A stretch of DNA of 64,000 nt from Planctomycetota bacterium (lineage in GTDB: Bacteria; Planctomycetota; J058; JAJDCP01). A program made the translations under genes and the position numbers. The notes beneath the pieces are model-generated. The model had not been told where the DNA came from and made no database searches. It worked only from the letters and a program-made list of their open reading frames with translations. Shown here piece by piece: positions 7,974-16,219 of this stretch. The stretch is taken from assembly GCA_029260765.1 (NCBI GenBank), contig JAJDCP010000075.1:1-64000 (forward strand), read 5' to 3'. Position 1 is the stretch's first letter; every line of letters begins with the position of its first letter.

Positions 7974-8378
7974 TCAGCCTTCCTCAGCCATGAACTCCAT
8001 CGCCGTGCCGTCGTTCGCGGGTGCCTCCGGCTGCGCCTCGCTCTCAAGCTTCTCCGTGCGCACCTGCCGGTCCAGACGCCAGAGGTGCTCGGCCAGCTCT
8101 TTGACCCGCGGACGAGGATCGTCGAGGAACTTGCGGAAGTGCCGGCGCTGCTTGCGACGCACCAGGCCATCGTCAGTCATCATGCGTTCGAGATTGGCGC
8201 GGGCCGAGCGGAAGTCGAGCTCGTCCTTTCCCAGGGCCTGGCACTCCCGGCACAGATAGCGTCCGGCCCCCGGCGCGGAGAAGCTCTGGCTGGAACGCTG
8301 GCGCTGGCAGGACCAACAGAAGCGTCCGGCCGTGCGCGGCGTCGCGGGCTTCGGGGTCTTGCGTGCTTTGGCGGCCAT
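7974..8378 (-). CDS. Small zinc-ribbon protein, unknown function
   Basis: The 134-residue basic protein has a Lys/Arg/Pro-rich start, then CWSC...CREC (about residues 21-24 and 43-46), a four-cysteine zinc-ribbon arrangement. A charged helical region follows, with clusters such as RRKQRRHFRKF, and an acidic tail. It has no hydrophobic segment, so it should be cytoplasmic and may bind nucleic acid, which is inferred from charge only. The start at 8378 has GGAGG at ideal spacing. About 255 bases separate it from the membrane zinc-ribbon gene on the same strand, and I see no convincing gene in that gap. The gene diverges from the gene at 8538. Confidence 0.75.
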   Translation of the reverse strand: MAAKARKTPKPATPRTAGRFCWSCQRQRSSQSFSAPGAGRYLCRECQALGKDELDFRSARANLERMMTDDGLVRRKQRRHFRKFLDDPRPRVKELAEHLWRLDRQVRTEKLESEAQPEAPANDGTAMEFMAEEG

Positions 8379-8537
8379 GGCAGCCTCCGGGCTAGTGGGC
8401 GCCGGGATGGTAGCCGAGCCCGACCTCGGACGCCACCTTTGTCAGCCGCCCGGCTGCGGGAATTTCCGCCAGTCGCCTCTGGACGCAGACCGATCCTTGG
8501 CCTACTTTGGCCGGTCCTGCTGCAAAGGAGAGCTGCC

Positions 8538-9371
8538 GTGAGCTCCCTGGCCCTGCAACGCGTCGTGGTCCGCATGCTGTTCGATCCCGAGTTGGTCCAG
8601 GCCGTCTACGCTGACCCCGAGGACGCGCTCGCCGAGGTCGAGCTCAACAGCCGTGAAAGAAACTGGCTGCGGCAACCCGATCCCCGGGCCTGGGGCACAG
8701 ACCGCTACCGGCGTTCCCGCGGCCTCCAGGCGGTGCTCGAAGAGTTCCCGTGCGCTTTGGCAGCCGGTGTAGGAGACGGAAAAGCCCTGGGCCGCCTCGA
8801 TGCGTTCTTCTCCTCACAGCGCTTCCACCGCTGCATCCAGGAGCGCGGCTCGTTGGCGCTCAGTTTCGCCGCCTGGTGCCTGCAGAGCGCGCCCGAGGCC
8901 TGCTTCCAGACTCCGCTGGCGCGGGCACTGTTGCGGCTCGAGAGTGGGATTGCCCGCCTGCGGCGCCGGCCGTCAAGCCGCCCCGCGCAGGGAAGCCGTC
9001 TGCGGCTGGCCGCCCACGTCGCTCTGCTCACGCTGCCCGGGGGCAGTCTGGACGCCTACCAGCGGCTATGCCGTGAGCTGGCAACGCGCGACCCCGTGGC
9101 CGAGCTGCTGGCGGGGAAGCGGCCTGGCGCCGGTCTGTCGTTGCTGGTCCAACCGGACGCCGAGGAGCAGGTGCTGCTCGAAGAACGCGACGGCCAGGTC
9201 GGCGTCGAGCTGTGCAACCCCGGCCTCGCGGGGCTCTTGCGCCGGGCGGCCGAAGGCTGCAGCCGCGCGCAGCTCTGTGCCGCGGCGCGTGCGCTCGGAG
9301 CTGAGCCGGGCGAAGATCTCGACGTAATCGCCGACTTCGTCGCGCAGGGATTATTGGAGCCGGTGGACTGA
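8538..9371 (+). CDS. Protein of unknown family, first gene of a three-gene operon
   Basis: The 277-residue soluble protein has no signal peptide or membrane helix. Its first 60 residues have conserved-looking character: LFDPELVQAVYADPEDAL, then LRQPDPRAWGTDRYRRSRGL and LEEFP. The middle part has RFHRCIQERGSLALSF. The rest is mixed alpha/beta. The GTG start at 8538 follows AAAGGAG at eight bases. The next gene begins two bases after its stop, so it is co-transcribed with the SGNH hydrolase and glycosyltransferase. The D-P-R-A-W-x-x-D motif reminds me of proteins found near DUF692 oxidases, but I cannot confirm that family from sequence alone. Function is left open. Confidence 0.8.
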   Translation: MSSLALQRVVVRMLFDPELVQAVYADPEDALAEVELNSRERNWLRQPDPRAWGTDRYRRSRGLQAVLEEFPCALAAGVGDGKALGRLDAFFSSQRFHRCIQERGSLALSFAAWCLQSAPEACFQTPLARALLRLESGIARLRRRPSSRPAQGSRLRLAAHVALLTLPGGSLDAYQRLCRELATRDPVAELLAGKRPGAGLSLLVQPDAEEQVLLEERDGQVGVELCNPGLAGLLRRAAEGCSRAQLCAAARALGAEPGEDLDVIADFVAQGLLEPVD

Positions 9372-9372
9372 G

Positions 9373-10464
9373 ATGGACCCCTCTACGCCATCCAGGTTGT
9401 CCAGAAAAAAACGCTGGCTGTTCGCAGCCGCGTTGTTTGCGGTTCTCTGGACGGGCGCTGAGCTGTTCTGGCGCATGCGGGCCCGCGCCGCGCTCGCCAC
9501 GCGGGAAGCGCGTGTCGAGCATGCCAACGCCTACTTTGTCGAAGACCCGCGCCTGAAGCAGCGCCTGCGTCCGGGTCGCTGGCAGACGCCGGACGTCTGG
9601 GGTTGGGCGACCCAGCCCTATGCGTTCCAGATCAACAAGGAAGGCTTGAGAGGGCCCGAGCTTCCGCCTTCGAAGCCGGAACCGGGCTTCCGTATTCTGT
9701 GCCTGGGGGGCTCGACCACGTTCGGCACAGGCAGCCCAGCAGATAGCCTGACCTACCCTGCGCTGCTGCAAACCGCCTTGCGTAGCGCGCTCCCCCAACG
9801 CGGCATCGAAGTACTGAACGCGGGCGTCCCGGGCTACACCACGGCAGAGAGCTACCTCAATCTGGGGCGCCTGGCGCATCTGCAGCCCGATCTGGTGCTG
9901 GTGCTGCACGCGGTCAACGACATCGCCTTCGGCGAACAGTTCCCGGCCTTCTACAGCGACCCAGACCACGGAGTCCGGCCGCTGAACGCCTTGCAGCGGG
10001 CGCGCCACAACGCCGACTCCTTCATGCTTGAGGCGCTCTGGAACCAGCTGACCTGGCCACGCCGCCAGCGCGTGAACGGGCGCAGCGAGCTCGATTCTGC
10101 GGTCCCGAGCGCCTACGCTGCCAACTTGACCCGCATCGCCGTGCGGGCGCGCGAGCTGGGGGCGCAGACCGCCTTTCTCAGCTTCCAGCTACGCCTCGAT
10201 CCGACCTGGGGACCAGCCACCCGGGCGGAGGTGGCCCGCCATTCCTGCCTCTCCTACGAAGGGCTGGTGGTTGCGCTGCGCGATCTGAACGCGGTCGCGG
10301 CCCGCGTCGCGCAGGAGCAGGACGCGCTGTTCATCGACCTCGATGCCTGTGTGCCCCCCGATGCTTCGTTCTGGGCGGACTATGTGCACATGAATCCGGC
10401 CGGCTACGCCTTGTTCGTCGCTGCCCTCGAAACTGCGCTCCTTCCCTGGCTGCAGGAGCGATGA
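9373..10464 (+). CDS. Membrane-anchored SGNH/GDSL-type hydrolase
   Basis: The 363-residue protein has an N-terminal membrane helix (about residues 14-33) and an extracytoplasmic SGNH hydrolase domain. Block I is LCLGGSTTFGTG with nucleophile Ser114, block II is NAGVPGYTT, block III is HAVNDIAF with Asn182, and the C-terminal Asp-His pair is in WADYVHMNPAGY. Such enzymes remove or transfer acyl groups on polysaccharides or lipids. The start codon lies two bases after the preceding stop and the gene overlaps the following glycosyltransferase by four bases (ATGA), so the enzyme probably works on the same envelope glycan. The exact substrate cannot be told. Confidence 0.9.
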   Translation: MDPSTPSRLSRKKRWLFAAALFAVLWTGAELFWRMRARAALATREARVEHANAYFVEDPRLKQRLRPGRWQTPDVWGWATQPYAFQINKEGLRGPELPPSKPEPGFRILCLGGSTTFGTGSPADSLTYPALLQTALRSALPQRGIEVLNAGVPGYTTAESYLNLGRLAHLQPDLVLVLHAVNDIAFGEQFPAFYSDPDHGVRPLNALQRARHNADSFMLEALWNQLTWPRRQRVNGRSELDSAVPSAYAANLTRIAVRARELGAQTAFLSFQLRLDPTWGPATRAEVARHSCLSYEGLVVALRDLNAVAARVAQEQDALFIDLDACVPPDASFWADYVHMNPAGYALFVAALETALLPWLQER

Positions 10465-11426
10465 ACAGCGTGGATCTGTCAGTGGTGATTCCCGTCTACG
10501 GCGAGCTCGACAAGTTGCGCCGCTGCTTGAAGGCCGTGGAGCGGGCATTGGCCGGGGCTCCAGAGCTCAAGCACGAGGTCGTGGTCTCCGACGACTGCAG
10601 CCCCGGAGACCTGGTCCCGAAGCTGCGCTCCGAGTTCCCATGGCTGCGGCTGCTCGAGAACACCCGCAATCTCGGCTTCAGCGGCAACACGAACCGCGGG
10701 GCCTCAGCAGCGCGGGGACGGATCCTGTGCCTGCTCAACAGCGACATGTACGTCGCCGAGGATTTTTTCGTCGACTGTCTGGCACCCTTTGTAGACCCGA
10801 AACTGTTCGCGGTCTGCGGCCGGATCCTTGAACCTGGTGCTTGGAATGACGGCTTCAAGACGCTCCGCTTGACGCCACGCCGCGCCCGCGTCAACAGTGT
10901 GAGCGCCACCGACCCGCGCTCCGACCTGCCCGCAGCCATTCCCTATGCGAATGGTGGGGGAAGCTTCTTCCGCCGCAGTATGTTTGAAGAGTTGCGCGGC
11001 TTCGATCCCATCTTCTCACCCTACTATTGGGAAGACGCGGATCTGGGCTACCGAGCCTGGAAACGTGGGTACACCATCAGCTATCTACCCCGGCTGTGCC
11101 TGGAACATGACCATCAAGCCAGCATCGGCAAACAGGCACCAAGCCGCGTACGGCGGATCAAATTCCGCAACCACCTGCTGTTTGTTTGGCGTAACTTTAC
11201 TGACCGCTCCCTGTGTACCATCCTTGCCTGTGCCACACTCCCGATGGCACTCTCGCTGTTGGCCCGGCTGCGTTTTAGGCGTTGGTTTTGGCTGCTCGCC
11301 ACACTTCGATACCTGCCCAGCGTACTTCGGAGCCGAAGGGAACGACGTAGATTTCAGCTTCGAACCGACGCTGAGCTGGCGAAAATCTTGTCAGCCGCAG
11401 GACATTTGCACGAAAACCGACCTTGA
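10461..11426 (+). CDS. Family 2 glycosyltransferase
   Basis: The 321-residue GT-A fold transferase resembles rhamnosyl- and galactofuranosyl-type GT2 enzymes. It shows LSVVIPVYGE at the start, the nucleotide-binding VVVSDDCSPGD, the NLGFSGNTNRG motif that is typical of the family, LLNSDMYV as the DxD-equivalent region, and an acidic ED in YWEDADLGYRAWKRG. A hydrophobic patch near residues 250-285 may attach it to the inner membrane face. It overlaps the SGNH hydrolase gene by four bases and ends the operon begun at 8538. It probably builds a cell-surface or exopolysaccharide glycan; donor and acceptor are unknown. Confidence 0.92.
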   Translation: MNSVDLSVVIPVYGELDKLRRCLKAVERALAGAPELKHEVVVSDDCSPGDLVPKLRSEFPWLRLLENTRNLGFSGNTNRGASAARGRILCLLNSDMYVAEDFFVDCLAPFVDPKLFAVCGRILEPGAWNDGFKTLRLTPRRARVNSVSATDPRSDLPAAIPYANGGGSFFRRSMFEELRGFDPIFSPYYWEDADLGYRAWKRGYTISYLPRLCLEHDHQASIGKQAPSRVRRIKFRNHLLFVWRNFTDRSLCTILACATLPMALSLLARLRFRRWFWLLATLRYLPSVLRSRRERRRFQLRTDAELAKILSAAGHLHENRP

Positions 11427-11540
11427 GAAGTTGTTTCTCAGGGATTAGGCTACAGACGGTTGCAGATCCGTGCTGGTCCAGTGCATGAGCCGCTTGTGGA
11501 GAAAAATGCCCAGGCGGTCGATAGAGGCATAAGGAGGCCT

Positions 11541-11554
11541 CTCTGCCGGCAGAG
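11541..11554. promoter_or_regulatory. Perfect 14-base palindrome upstream of the coiled-coil gene
   Basis: CTCTGCCGGCAGAG is a perfect palindrome about 90 bases upstream of the coiled-coil protein start. It could be a dimeric-regulator site. There is no other support, and chance palindromes of this size are not rare in GC-rich DNA. Confidence 0.2.
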
Positions 11555-11645
11555 CTGTCAGGCTGCATGGCTGGAGACGAAACCCAGAATCCCGGGGGTC
11601 CTTTCACGCGAGGACGTTACCCCACTATGCGAAAGGCTTCGCGGC

Positions 11646-12839
11646 ATGGCAAAAAAGAAGAAAGCTCCCAAGAAACAAGACACCAAGGCCAAGGCCAAGT
11701 CCAAGTCCAAGGCCTCAACAAAGAAGAAGAAGACTGAGGAAGAGGCCAAGCCCAAGGCTAAATCCAAAGCCAAAGCCAAGGCAAAGACCAAGGCGAGCAC
11801 CAAGACCAAGAAGGCTGCGCCGGTAGAGACTGCCCCGGCAGCCGCGGCCGTCGACGAGGGAGCTCTCGCTGCCGAGAAAGAACGCGCCGACAAGGCCGAA
11901 GCTGCTCTCAAAGAGGCGCAAGAACGCGCTGCCAAGACGGCTGCCGAGCTCGCAGAGCTGGCCTCGCGCATCAAAGATGCCGAGACCGCCCTCAAGCAGG
12001 CTGAAAAAGAGAAGGCCGCTGCCGAGAAGGCCGCCGAGAAGGCGATCAACCAGGCTGAAGACGCACGCAAAGGGGCTTCGGGCATCGAGGCCGCGGTCTC
12101 GAAGCTCGAGGGCAAGCTCGCCGCCGCCAACAAGCGCGCCGAAGCTGCAGAAGCGCAGACAACTGGCTACGAGATGCAGATCTCAGAGCTCAACGCCAAA
12201 CTGCGCGGCAGTCAGGAGAGCTCTGAGGAAGCCGGCAAACGGGTGGGCCAGCTCGAGTCGCAACTCGAAGAGCTCGAGCAGCAAGCGCAGTTCGCCGAAG
12301 CCAAGCTGATCGATGCGCAACGCCGCGCCGACGAGGCCGAAGCGGATCTAGGCTCGGTTGAACGCATCGTCGAGCTCGAGAAACAGCTTGAGGACGAGTC
12401 CAACAAGCTCAGCGCGGCTGTCGACAAATATGTCGAGCTGCAGAAAGACCACGAAGAGCTGGCTGCGCATTCCGAAGAGTACAGCAACCTGAAAGAATCG
12501 CTCGAGATTGAGAAGCGCCGCAACGCTCAGCTGCGCAAAGCTGTCGAGGAAGAGCGGCAGCGCTGGAATGCCGAGCGCACGCGCATCAAGGCCAAGCAGA
12601 AGGAAGTGATGGAGCGGGCGACCGAGTCCCTCGGCGTACAGCTCGAGGGGCGCCGGCGTGAGATTGAGAGGCTGCAAGAGAAGCTCAAACAGGCTGAAGA
12701 CGCCTCCGAGGCCGAAAAGGCCAAGGCCGCCGAGACAGAAGGCCAGCTCGAAGCGGCGCAGGAAGAGTTGAAGGCCGCCCAGAGCGAGATCGAAGAGATG
12801 CGCTCTCGCGGTTTCTTCAAGAAGCTGTTTGGAAAGTAG
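11646..12839 (+). CDS. Lysine-rich, histone-H1-like coiled-coil protein
   Basis: The 397-residue protein starts with about 60 residues of Lys-Ala-Lys repeats (KAKAKSKSKAS and similar), like the tails of histone H1 and of bacterial HctB/AlgP-type DNA-binding proteins. An Ala-rich linker leads to one long coiled coil (about residues 75-385) made of Glu/Lys/Ala/Leu heptads. The protein ends in GFFKKLFGK, a short amphipathic basic tip. No signal peptide is present, so it should be cytoplasmic. A basic head with a long rod suggests nucleoid or polar scaffolding; this is inference. The ATG at 11646 is where the basic head starts; the frame is open further upstream but not protein-like. A strong terminator follows at 12875. 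Confidence 0.85.
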   Translation: MAKKKKAPKKQDTKAKAKSKSKASTKKKKTEEEAKPKAKSKAKAKAKTKASTKTKKAAPVETAPAAAAVDEGALAAEKERADKAEAALKEAQERAAKTAAELAELASRIKDAETALKQAEKEKAAAEKAAEKAINQAEDARKGASGIEAAVSKLEGKLAAANKRAEAAEAQTTGYEMQISELNAKLRGSQESSEEAGKRVGQLESQLEELEQQAQFAEAKLIDAQRRADEAEADLGSVERIVELEKQLEDESNKLSAAVDKYVELQKDHEELAAHSEEYSNLKESLEIEKRRNAQLRKAVEEERQRWNAERTRIKAKQKEVMERATESLGVQLEGRRREIERLQEKLKQAEDASEAEKAKAAETEGQLEAAQEELKAAQSEIEEMRSRGFFKKLFGK

Positions 12840-12874
12840 GGGAAGCCGCCGCGGGTTTCGTCTTTTCGTGTTCG

Positions 12875-12900
12875 GAGCGCCCCCTGGGCGCTCTGTTTCT
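12875..12900 (+). terminator. Rho-independent terminator after the coiled-coil gene
   Basis: GAGCGCCC, loop CCT, GGGCGCTC form a perfect eight-base-pair hairpin at 12875-12893, followed by the T-rich TGTTTCT. It lies 36 bases after the stop codon. Confidence 0.85.
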
Positions 12901-13019
12901 TTGTCCCGCCCCACAAGCCATTTCTCGAACCCAGCCCGGCATGGCCGGCGCGCCGTCCGCTGCACGAGACGTCCACTGCCGTTATGCTTCGGCCAACGCT
13001 GGCTGCAAAGGAGATTCCT

Positions 13020-13460
13020 ATGGTCGCCGCTGAGCTCGTCAACATTCTGTTGCTGATCCTCTCGGTCGTGTTGTTCCCCTCGGGCCCAGACGATGCGGGC
13101 AAGATGCCCGAGATCGACATGCTGGGGCCTGCAGGCTACGAGGGGACCCTGGTGCTCGAGGAAGAGCCAGGAGAGGTGTTGCAGGTCTACCGCAAGACTG
13201 CCGATGGCCGCGAGAAGGTCGCCACCATCCAGCCGATGGATGAAGCGGGGATGCTGACTGTTGAGCATGCCAGCGGATCCAGCGAAAGCCTGAACCTGAT
13301 GGAGTTGATGGAGAGCGGCCGTGAAGCTCTGAGTGGATTGACGATGGGCGGCGCCCCGGTGAGCCTGACGGTTGCCGGACAGGACGTGCGTTGCGCGATG
13401 CGCGCAGGCATGGTCTACGTCAGCGCGGGTGGCTCGAGTTACGTCACGCGCATGCCTTGA
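13020..13460 (+). CDS. Hypothetical protein with an N-terminal membrane segment
   Basis: The 146-residue product starts with a short hydrophobic helix (about residues 6-20, NILLLILSVVLF), which could be an uncleaved signal anchor. The rest is an acidic beta-rich domain with regular short strands (for example GTLVLEEEPGEVLQVYRK and APVSLTVAGQDVRC). I do not recognise the family. The ATG at 13020 has AAAGGAG seven bases upstream and is preferred to 12984. It precedes the GspC-like gene by about 100 bases, with its own possible promoter in between. An envelope role is likely from the signal segment only. Confidence 0.7.
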   Translation: MVAAELVNILLLILSVVLFPSGPDDAGKMPEIDMLGPAGYEGTLVLEEEPGEVLQVYRKTADGREKVATIQPMDEAGMLTVEHASGSSESLNLMELMESGREALSGLTMGGAPVSLTVAGQDVRCAMRAGMVYVSAGGSSYVTRMP

Positions 13461-13485
13461 GATGCGGCCCGCCCGCGCGCGATGG

Positions 13486-13514
13486 TTCACAGACATACTG
13501 AACCCTGGTAGACT
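13486..13514 (+). promoter_or_regulatory. Possible sigma-70-type promoter of the PDZ-protein gene
   Basis: TTCACA (13486-13491), a 17-base spacer and TAGACT (13509-13514) lie about 45 bases upstream of the GTG at 13559. The boxes are moderate matches to consensus. Confidence 0.4.
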
Positions 13515-13558
13515 GACAAGCGTCTGATTGTTGAGGCCGACAACCCAGGGGTGCACGG

Positions 13559-14257
13559 GTGATCAATCTCGCGGAAAAGCTGGTCTGGTTCTTTACCATC
13601 CTCTCGATCGTGTTCGTCGCCGCACTGATCCTCTCCAAGAGCAACATCAGTGAAGAGTCGGTCCAGGCGAAGACCGAGGCGCTCAACGAAGGGGGCCTGC
13701 CCTGGGACGTCCCGGACGACGCGGCAACCTACGTCACCACCCAGCCGGGCGGGCAGCCGTCCAACCAGCCGTCGGACCCCGCCAACCCGCGCCCGAATGG
13801 CGCGGCAGACAACCAGCCCCGCACCCAAACGACCACGCCGCAGCCGCCCGTCCGCTACGACGAGAACAACCGGCGCATGCCGGCCTACCTCACCGCCGGG
13901 CACTGGGAAGGCGAGCTGTTTGTGGTACCCGAGGTGAAGATCGACCGGTCCTTCCAGGAGAAGTACTCCCACAAACAGGATGTGGTCGAACTGCTCAACA
14001 CCGCCTATGCGACCTACGAGGAGATGCCCGGCGGGAGCATCGAAGTGACGCTCGAGAAGATGAACCGCACCAGCCCCTTCCGGCGCCTGCTGGGCTTCCA
14101 GGAAGGTGACCGGCTGATGTCGATCAACGGCCAGAACATCGGAGGCATCACCGGTGCGTGGGACATGTATGAGACGATGAAGAGCAACCCGTCCTTCGAG
14201 GTCGAGGTCCTGCGCGACGGACAGCGCGTGCGTTTCAACTACTCGATCGGGCAATAG
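13559..14257 (+). CDS. Bitopic PDZ-domain protein resembling type II secretion GspC
   Basis: The 232-residue protein has one N-terminal membrane helix (about residues 8-27), a long Pro/Gln/Asn-rich linker (about 60-105) and a C-terminal PDZ-like fold (about 155-232) with FRRLLGFQEGDRLMSINGQN and a typical terminal strand. This anchor-linker-PDZ order is that of GspC, the inner-membrane protein that contacts the outer-membrane secretin. It could also be a general PDZ adaptor, since no other gsp genes adjoin. The pseudopilin at 226-666 would fit the same machine. The start is GTG at 13559, at the base of the membrane helix. Confidence 0.7.
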   Translation: MINLAEKLVWFFTILSIVFVAALILSKSNISEESVQAKTEALNEGGLPWDVPDDAATYVTTQPGGQPSNQPSDPANPRPNGAADNQPRTQTTTPQPPVRYDENNRRMPAYLTAGHWEGELFVVPEVKIDRSFQEKYSHKQDVVELLNTAYATYEEMPGGSIEVTLEKMNRTSPFRRLLGFQEGDRLMSINGQNIGGITGAWDMYETMKSNPSFEVEVLRDGQRVRFNYSIGQ

Positions 14258-14393
14258 GATTGAGGGCTGCCCGAATCCAGGGCGGCATCCCCGCCTTGAA
14301 GGCAGTTTCCCGTCCGCTTGTCATGCCCTCCCCAATGAGCTAAGCTGAGTCCCTGAAGGGAGGCGCGTTCCGTGCCTCCGGCGGGCACTGCAC

Positions 14394-15263
14394 ATGAGCA
14401 AGCTCCTGCGGATGCCGGCTGAGGTCCAGGCCCTTCGATATCCCTGGCCCAGCCTTGTCGACAAGATCCCAGATCTCACCTCCGAGCTCGAAAAGCGCTT
14501 CCGATTCGGGCAGCGGGTGTCGTGCACCTCCAAAGGTTTCTTCCTGGGCGGAGCGATCAAGGGCGGCTCCTCGAGTGTCTGGGTTCCGACGTCCAACGAG
14601 ATCTTCCAGGCCTACTGCAGCTGGCGCGCGCTCGAAGGCTTCGAAGACCGACCGCCCAACGGCTCCCTGACACGGCTCGAGAGCCTCGCCGGGGACCTCG
14701 GCCTCTCACTTCTCAACAGCCGCGCAGAGCCGATCCGCCAGGGCGAGGCTCCCCTGGCCGAGATCTATGGGCTCAGCCACCGCATTCTCGACGGTCTGCC
14801 GCGCTTGCACCTGACCCGAGGCAGCCTGCGCCAGATCCAGTTTGGAGGTTGGGGACCCGACTCGGCCAAAGCCTCCGCCTACCAGAACCACCGGGTCTCG
14901 CTCTACGATTTCGCGCTGCGCGGGGCACGTCGCACCTTCATCGGCTTGTTCCTGCACGAGCTCGGTCACGCCCATGAATCGATCTGGGGCCCGGCCGAGC
15001 GCGCAAAGCTCGAGGCCGGCTACCGCGTGATCTCGGAGACCGATACCTTTCTCGGGGTCGAGTACCTGCTCGATGCCCAGTCACGGCGCACCTACCAGCG
15101 GCTGGCCTTCAACGAGTTCCTGGCCGAGAACTACATGGTCTATGTTGCCTGCGGCGGCCGCCTGCGCAGCTTCGTGCAGTCGCTGCAGGGTGCGGCAGCG
15201 GGAGCCTGGAGCTCGGTCTACGACTCCTTCGCGCGCAGCTTCGACGGCGTCGAGTACGCCTGA
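14394..15263 (+). CDS. Putative zinc metalloprotease (HExxH), unknown family
   Basis: The 289-residue protein carries FIGLFLHELGHAHESIW, a perfect HExxH zinc-protease helix at about residues 188-192, with a third candidate histidine two residues later. A possible downstream metal ligand is in NEFLAENYMVY (about 240). It lacks a signal peptide and membrane helix, so it probably acts in the cytoplasm. The N-terminal half (FGQRVSCTSKGFFLGGAIKG, with Gly-rich turns) is not recognised. The ATG at 14394 is the first good start and follows an intergenic stretch of about 135 bases. Zinc-peptidase activity is inferred from the motif alone. Confidence 0.75.
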   Translation: MSKLLRMPAEVQALRYPWPSLVDKIPDLTSELEKRFRFGQRVSCTSKGFFLGGAIKGGSSSVWVPTSNEIFQAYCSWRALEGFEDRPPNGSLTRLESLAGDLGLSLLNSRAEPIRQGEAPLAEIYGLSHRILDGLPRLHLTRGSLRQIQFGGWGPDSAKASAYQNHRVSLYDFALRGARRTFIGLFLHELGHAHESIWGPAERAKLEAGYRVISETDTFLGVEYLLDAQSRRTYQRLAFNEFLAENYMVYVACGGRLRSFVQSLQGAAAGAWSSVYDSFARSFDGVEYA

Positions 15264-15316
15264 GCAGGGGAGCACGATCTAGCAGCCTGCGAGACATAAG
15301 TTCCCCAAATCAGAGC

Positions 15317-15344
15317 TTGCACTCTGCCCGCCAGCTCCTATCGT
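15317..15344 (+). promoter_or_regulatory. Possible promoter of the glycosyltransferase gene at 15378
   Basis: TTGCAC (15317-15322), 16 bases, TATCGT (15339-15344), about 34 bases upstream of the GTG start. Four or five of six bases match in each box. Confidence 0.45.
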
Positions 15345-15377
15345 CTGGATCAACAGCCGGAGCCGAAAGGGGAGACC

Positions 15378-16127
15378 GTGCGCATCACAGCGGCCATCAT
15401 CATGCGCAACGAGGCGGTCCTGATCGCCTCGAAAATCGCAGCCTGCGCCAGCTGGGCCGACCAGATCGTGGTTGTCGATCAGCGCTCTGAGGACGGCTCG
15501 CTGTTCACCGCCAAGGAGGTCTTGCGCCTGCTCGAGATCGACCATCAGGTCTTCACGATGCGCAGCGAGGTGCTCGGCAAGGAGTTCTCCTATGCCGAAG
15601 CGTTCGAGGCCGCCGATGGCGACTGGGTGGTCTATACCGATGTCGACGAGATCCTGGTCTGCCGAGGGGGCCTGCGGAACGAGTTGGCCGAGGTACCCGA
15701 CGCCTGCAACGCACCGGGCATCGTACGCTGGCACGCGATCGTACAGGGCTCGGAGTACTTCAAAGTCGAAAAGTTCGACCTCAAGCGCTTCCGCATCCTG
15801 CGCAAGCCAGGAGCGGTGGTCTTCGATGCGAAAACCAAGCGCTACAAAGACCTGCTGCACAAGCACGAGCCTGTCGAGCCCGAGGCTGAGTTGCCGCGCT
15901 TCGACTTCCCGCAGAAGACGGCCTTCTTGATGGAGTTCAAGGCGCCCTACCAGCACTTTGCCGACCAGTTGTTCTACGAAGCGGTCGGCAGCAAGAACGA
16001 CCGCAAGGCCTGCGAGGCGGCCTTCTCGAAGCGAGACCAGCAGCTCGGCCGCACGATGTACGAGCTCGGACACCTCGAGAACGCCGCACGGCGGCGCTGG
16101 TGGTGGCCGTTCGGGAAGAAGGGCTGA
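15378..16127 (+). CDS. Glycosyltransferase family 2-like protein
   Basis: The 249-residue protein opens with ITAAIIMRNEAVLI, the N-terminal strand and RNE motif of the WaaE/KdtX-like group of GT2 enzymes, and has a DVDE acidic cluster (WVVYTDVDEIL) as the metal and nucleotide-sugar site. QIVVVDQRSEDGS is the first nucleotide-binding loop. No membrane helix is visible. It starts with GTG at 15378 behind AAAGGGGAG. It is a single-gene transcript between its own promoter and a strong terminator. It probably adds a sugar to a cell-surface glycan; the donor is unknown. Confidence 0.85.
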   Translation: MRITAAIIMRNEAVLIASKIAACASWADQIVVVDQRSEDGSLFTAKEVLRLLEIDHQVFTMRSEVLGKEFSYAEAFEAADGDWVVYTDVDEILVCRGGLRNELAEVPDACNAPGIVRWHAIVQGSEYFKVEKFDLKRFRILRKPGAVVFDAKTKRYKDLLHKHEPVEPEAELPRFDFPQKTAFLMEFKAPYQHFADQLFYEAVGSKNDRKACEAAFSKRDQQLGRTMYELGHLENAARRRWWWPFGKKG

Positions 16128-16164
16128 GCGCAGCGTGAGCCACGCACGCATCCGCCCAAAGAAC

Positions 16165-16195
16165 ACGCCGGAGTCTAGCGACTCCGGCGTTTCTC
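16165..16195. terminator. Strong, possibly bidirectional terminator between the glycosyltransferase and fusA
   Basis: ACGCCGGAGTC, loop TAGC, GACTCCGGCGT is a perfect 11-base-pair hairpin (16165-16190) followed by TTTCT on the plus strand. On the minus strand the hairpin is followed by GTTCTTT, so it may also end the convergent fusA transcript. Confidence 0.88.
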
Positions 16196-16219
16196 GTGCC
16201 AGGAAGCAACCCTCAGGGC

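Noticed and set aside
6723..8537. A 600-codon plus-strand frame upstream of the gene at 8538
   Set aside because: It runs antisense to two better-supported genes with ribosome sites and zinc-ribbon motifs, and its product has no domain-like pattern. Only the part from the GTG at 8538 is kept.
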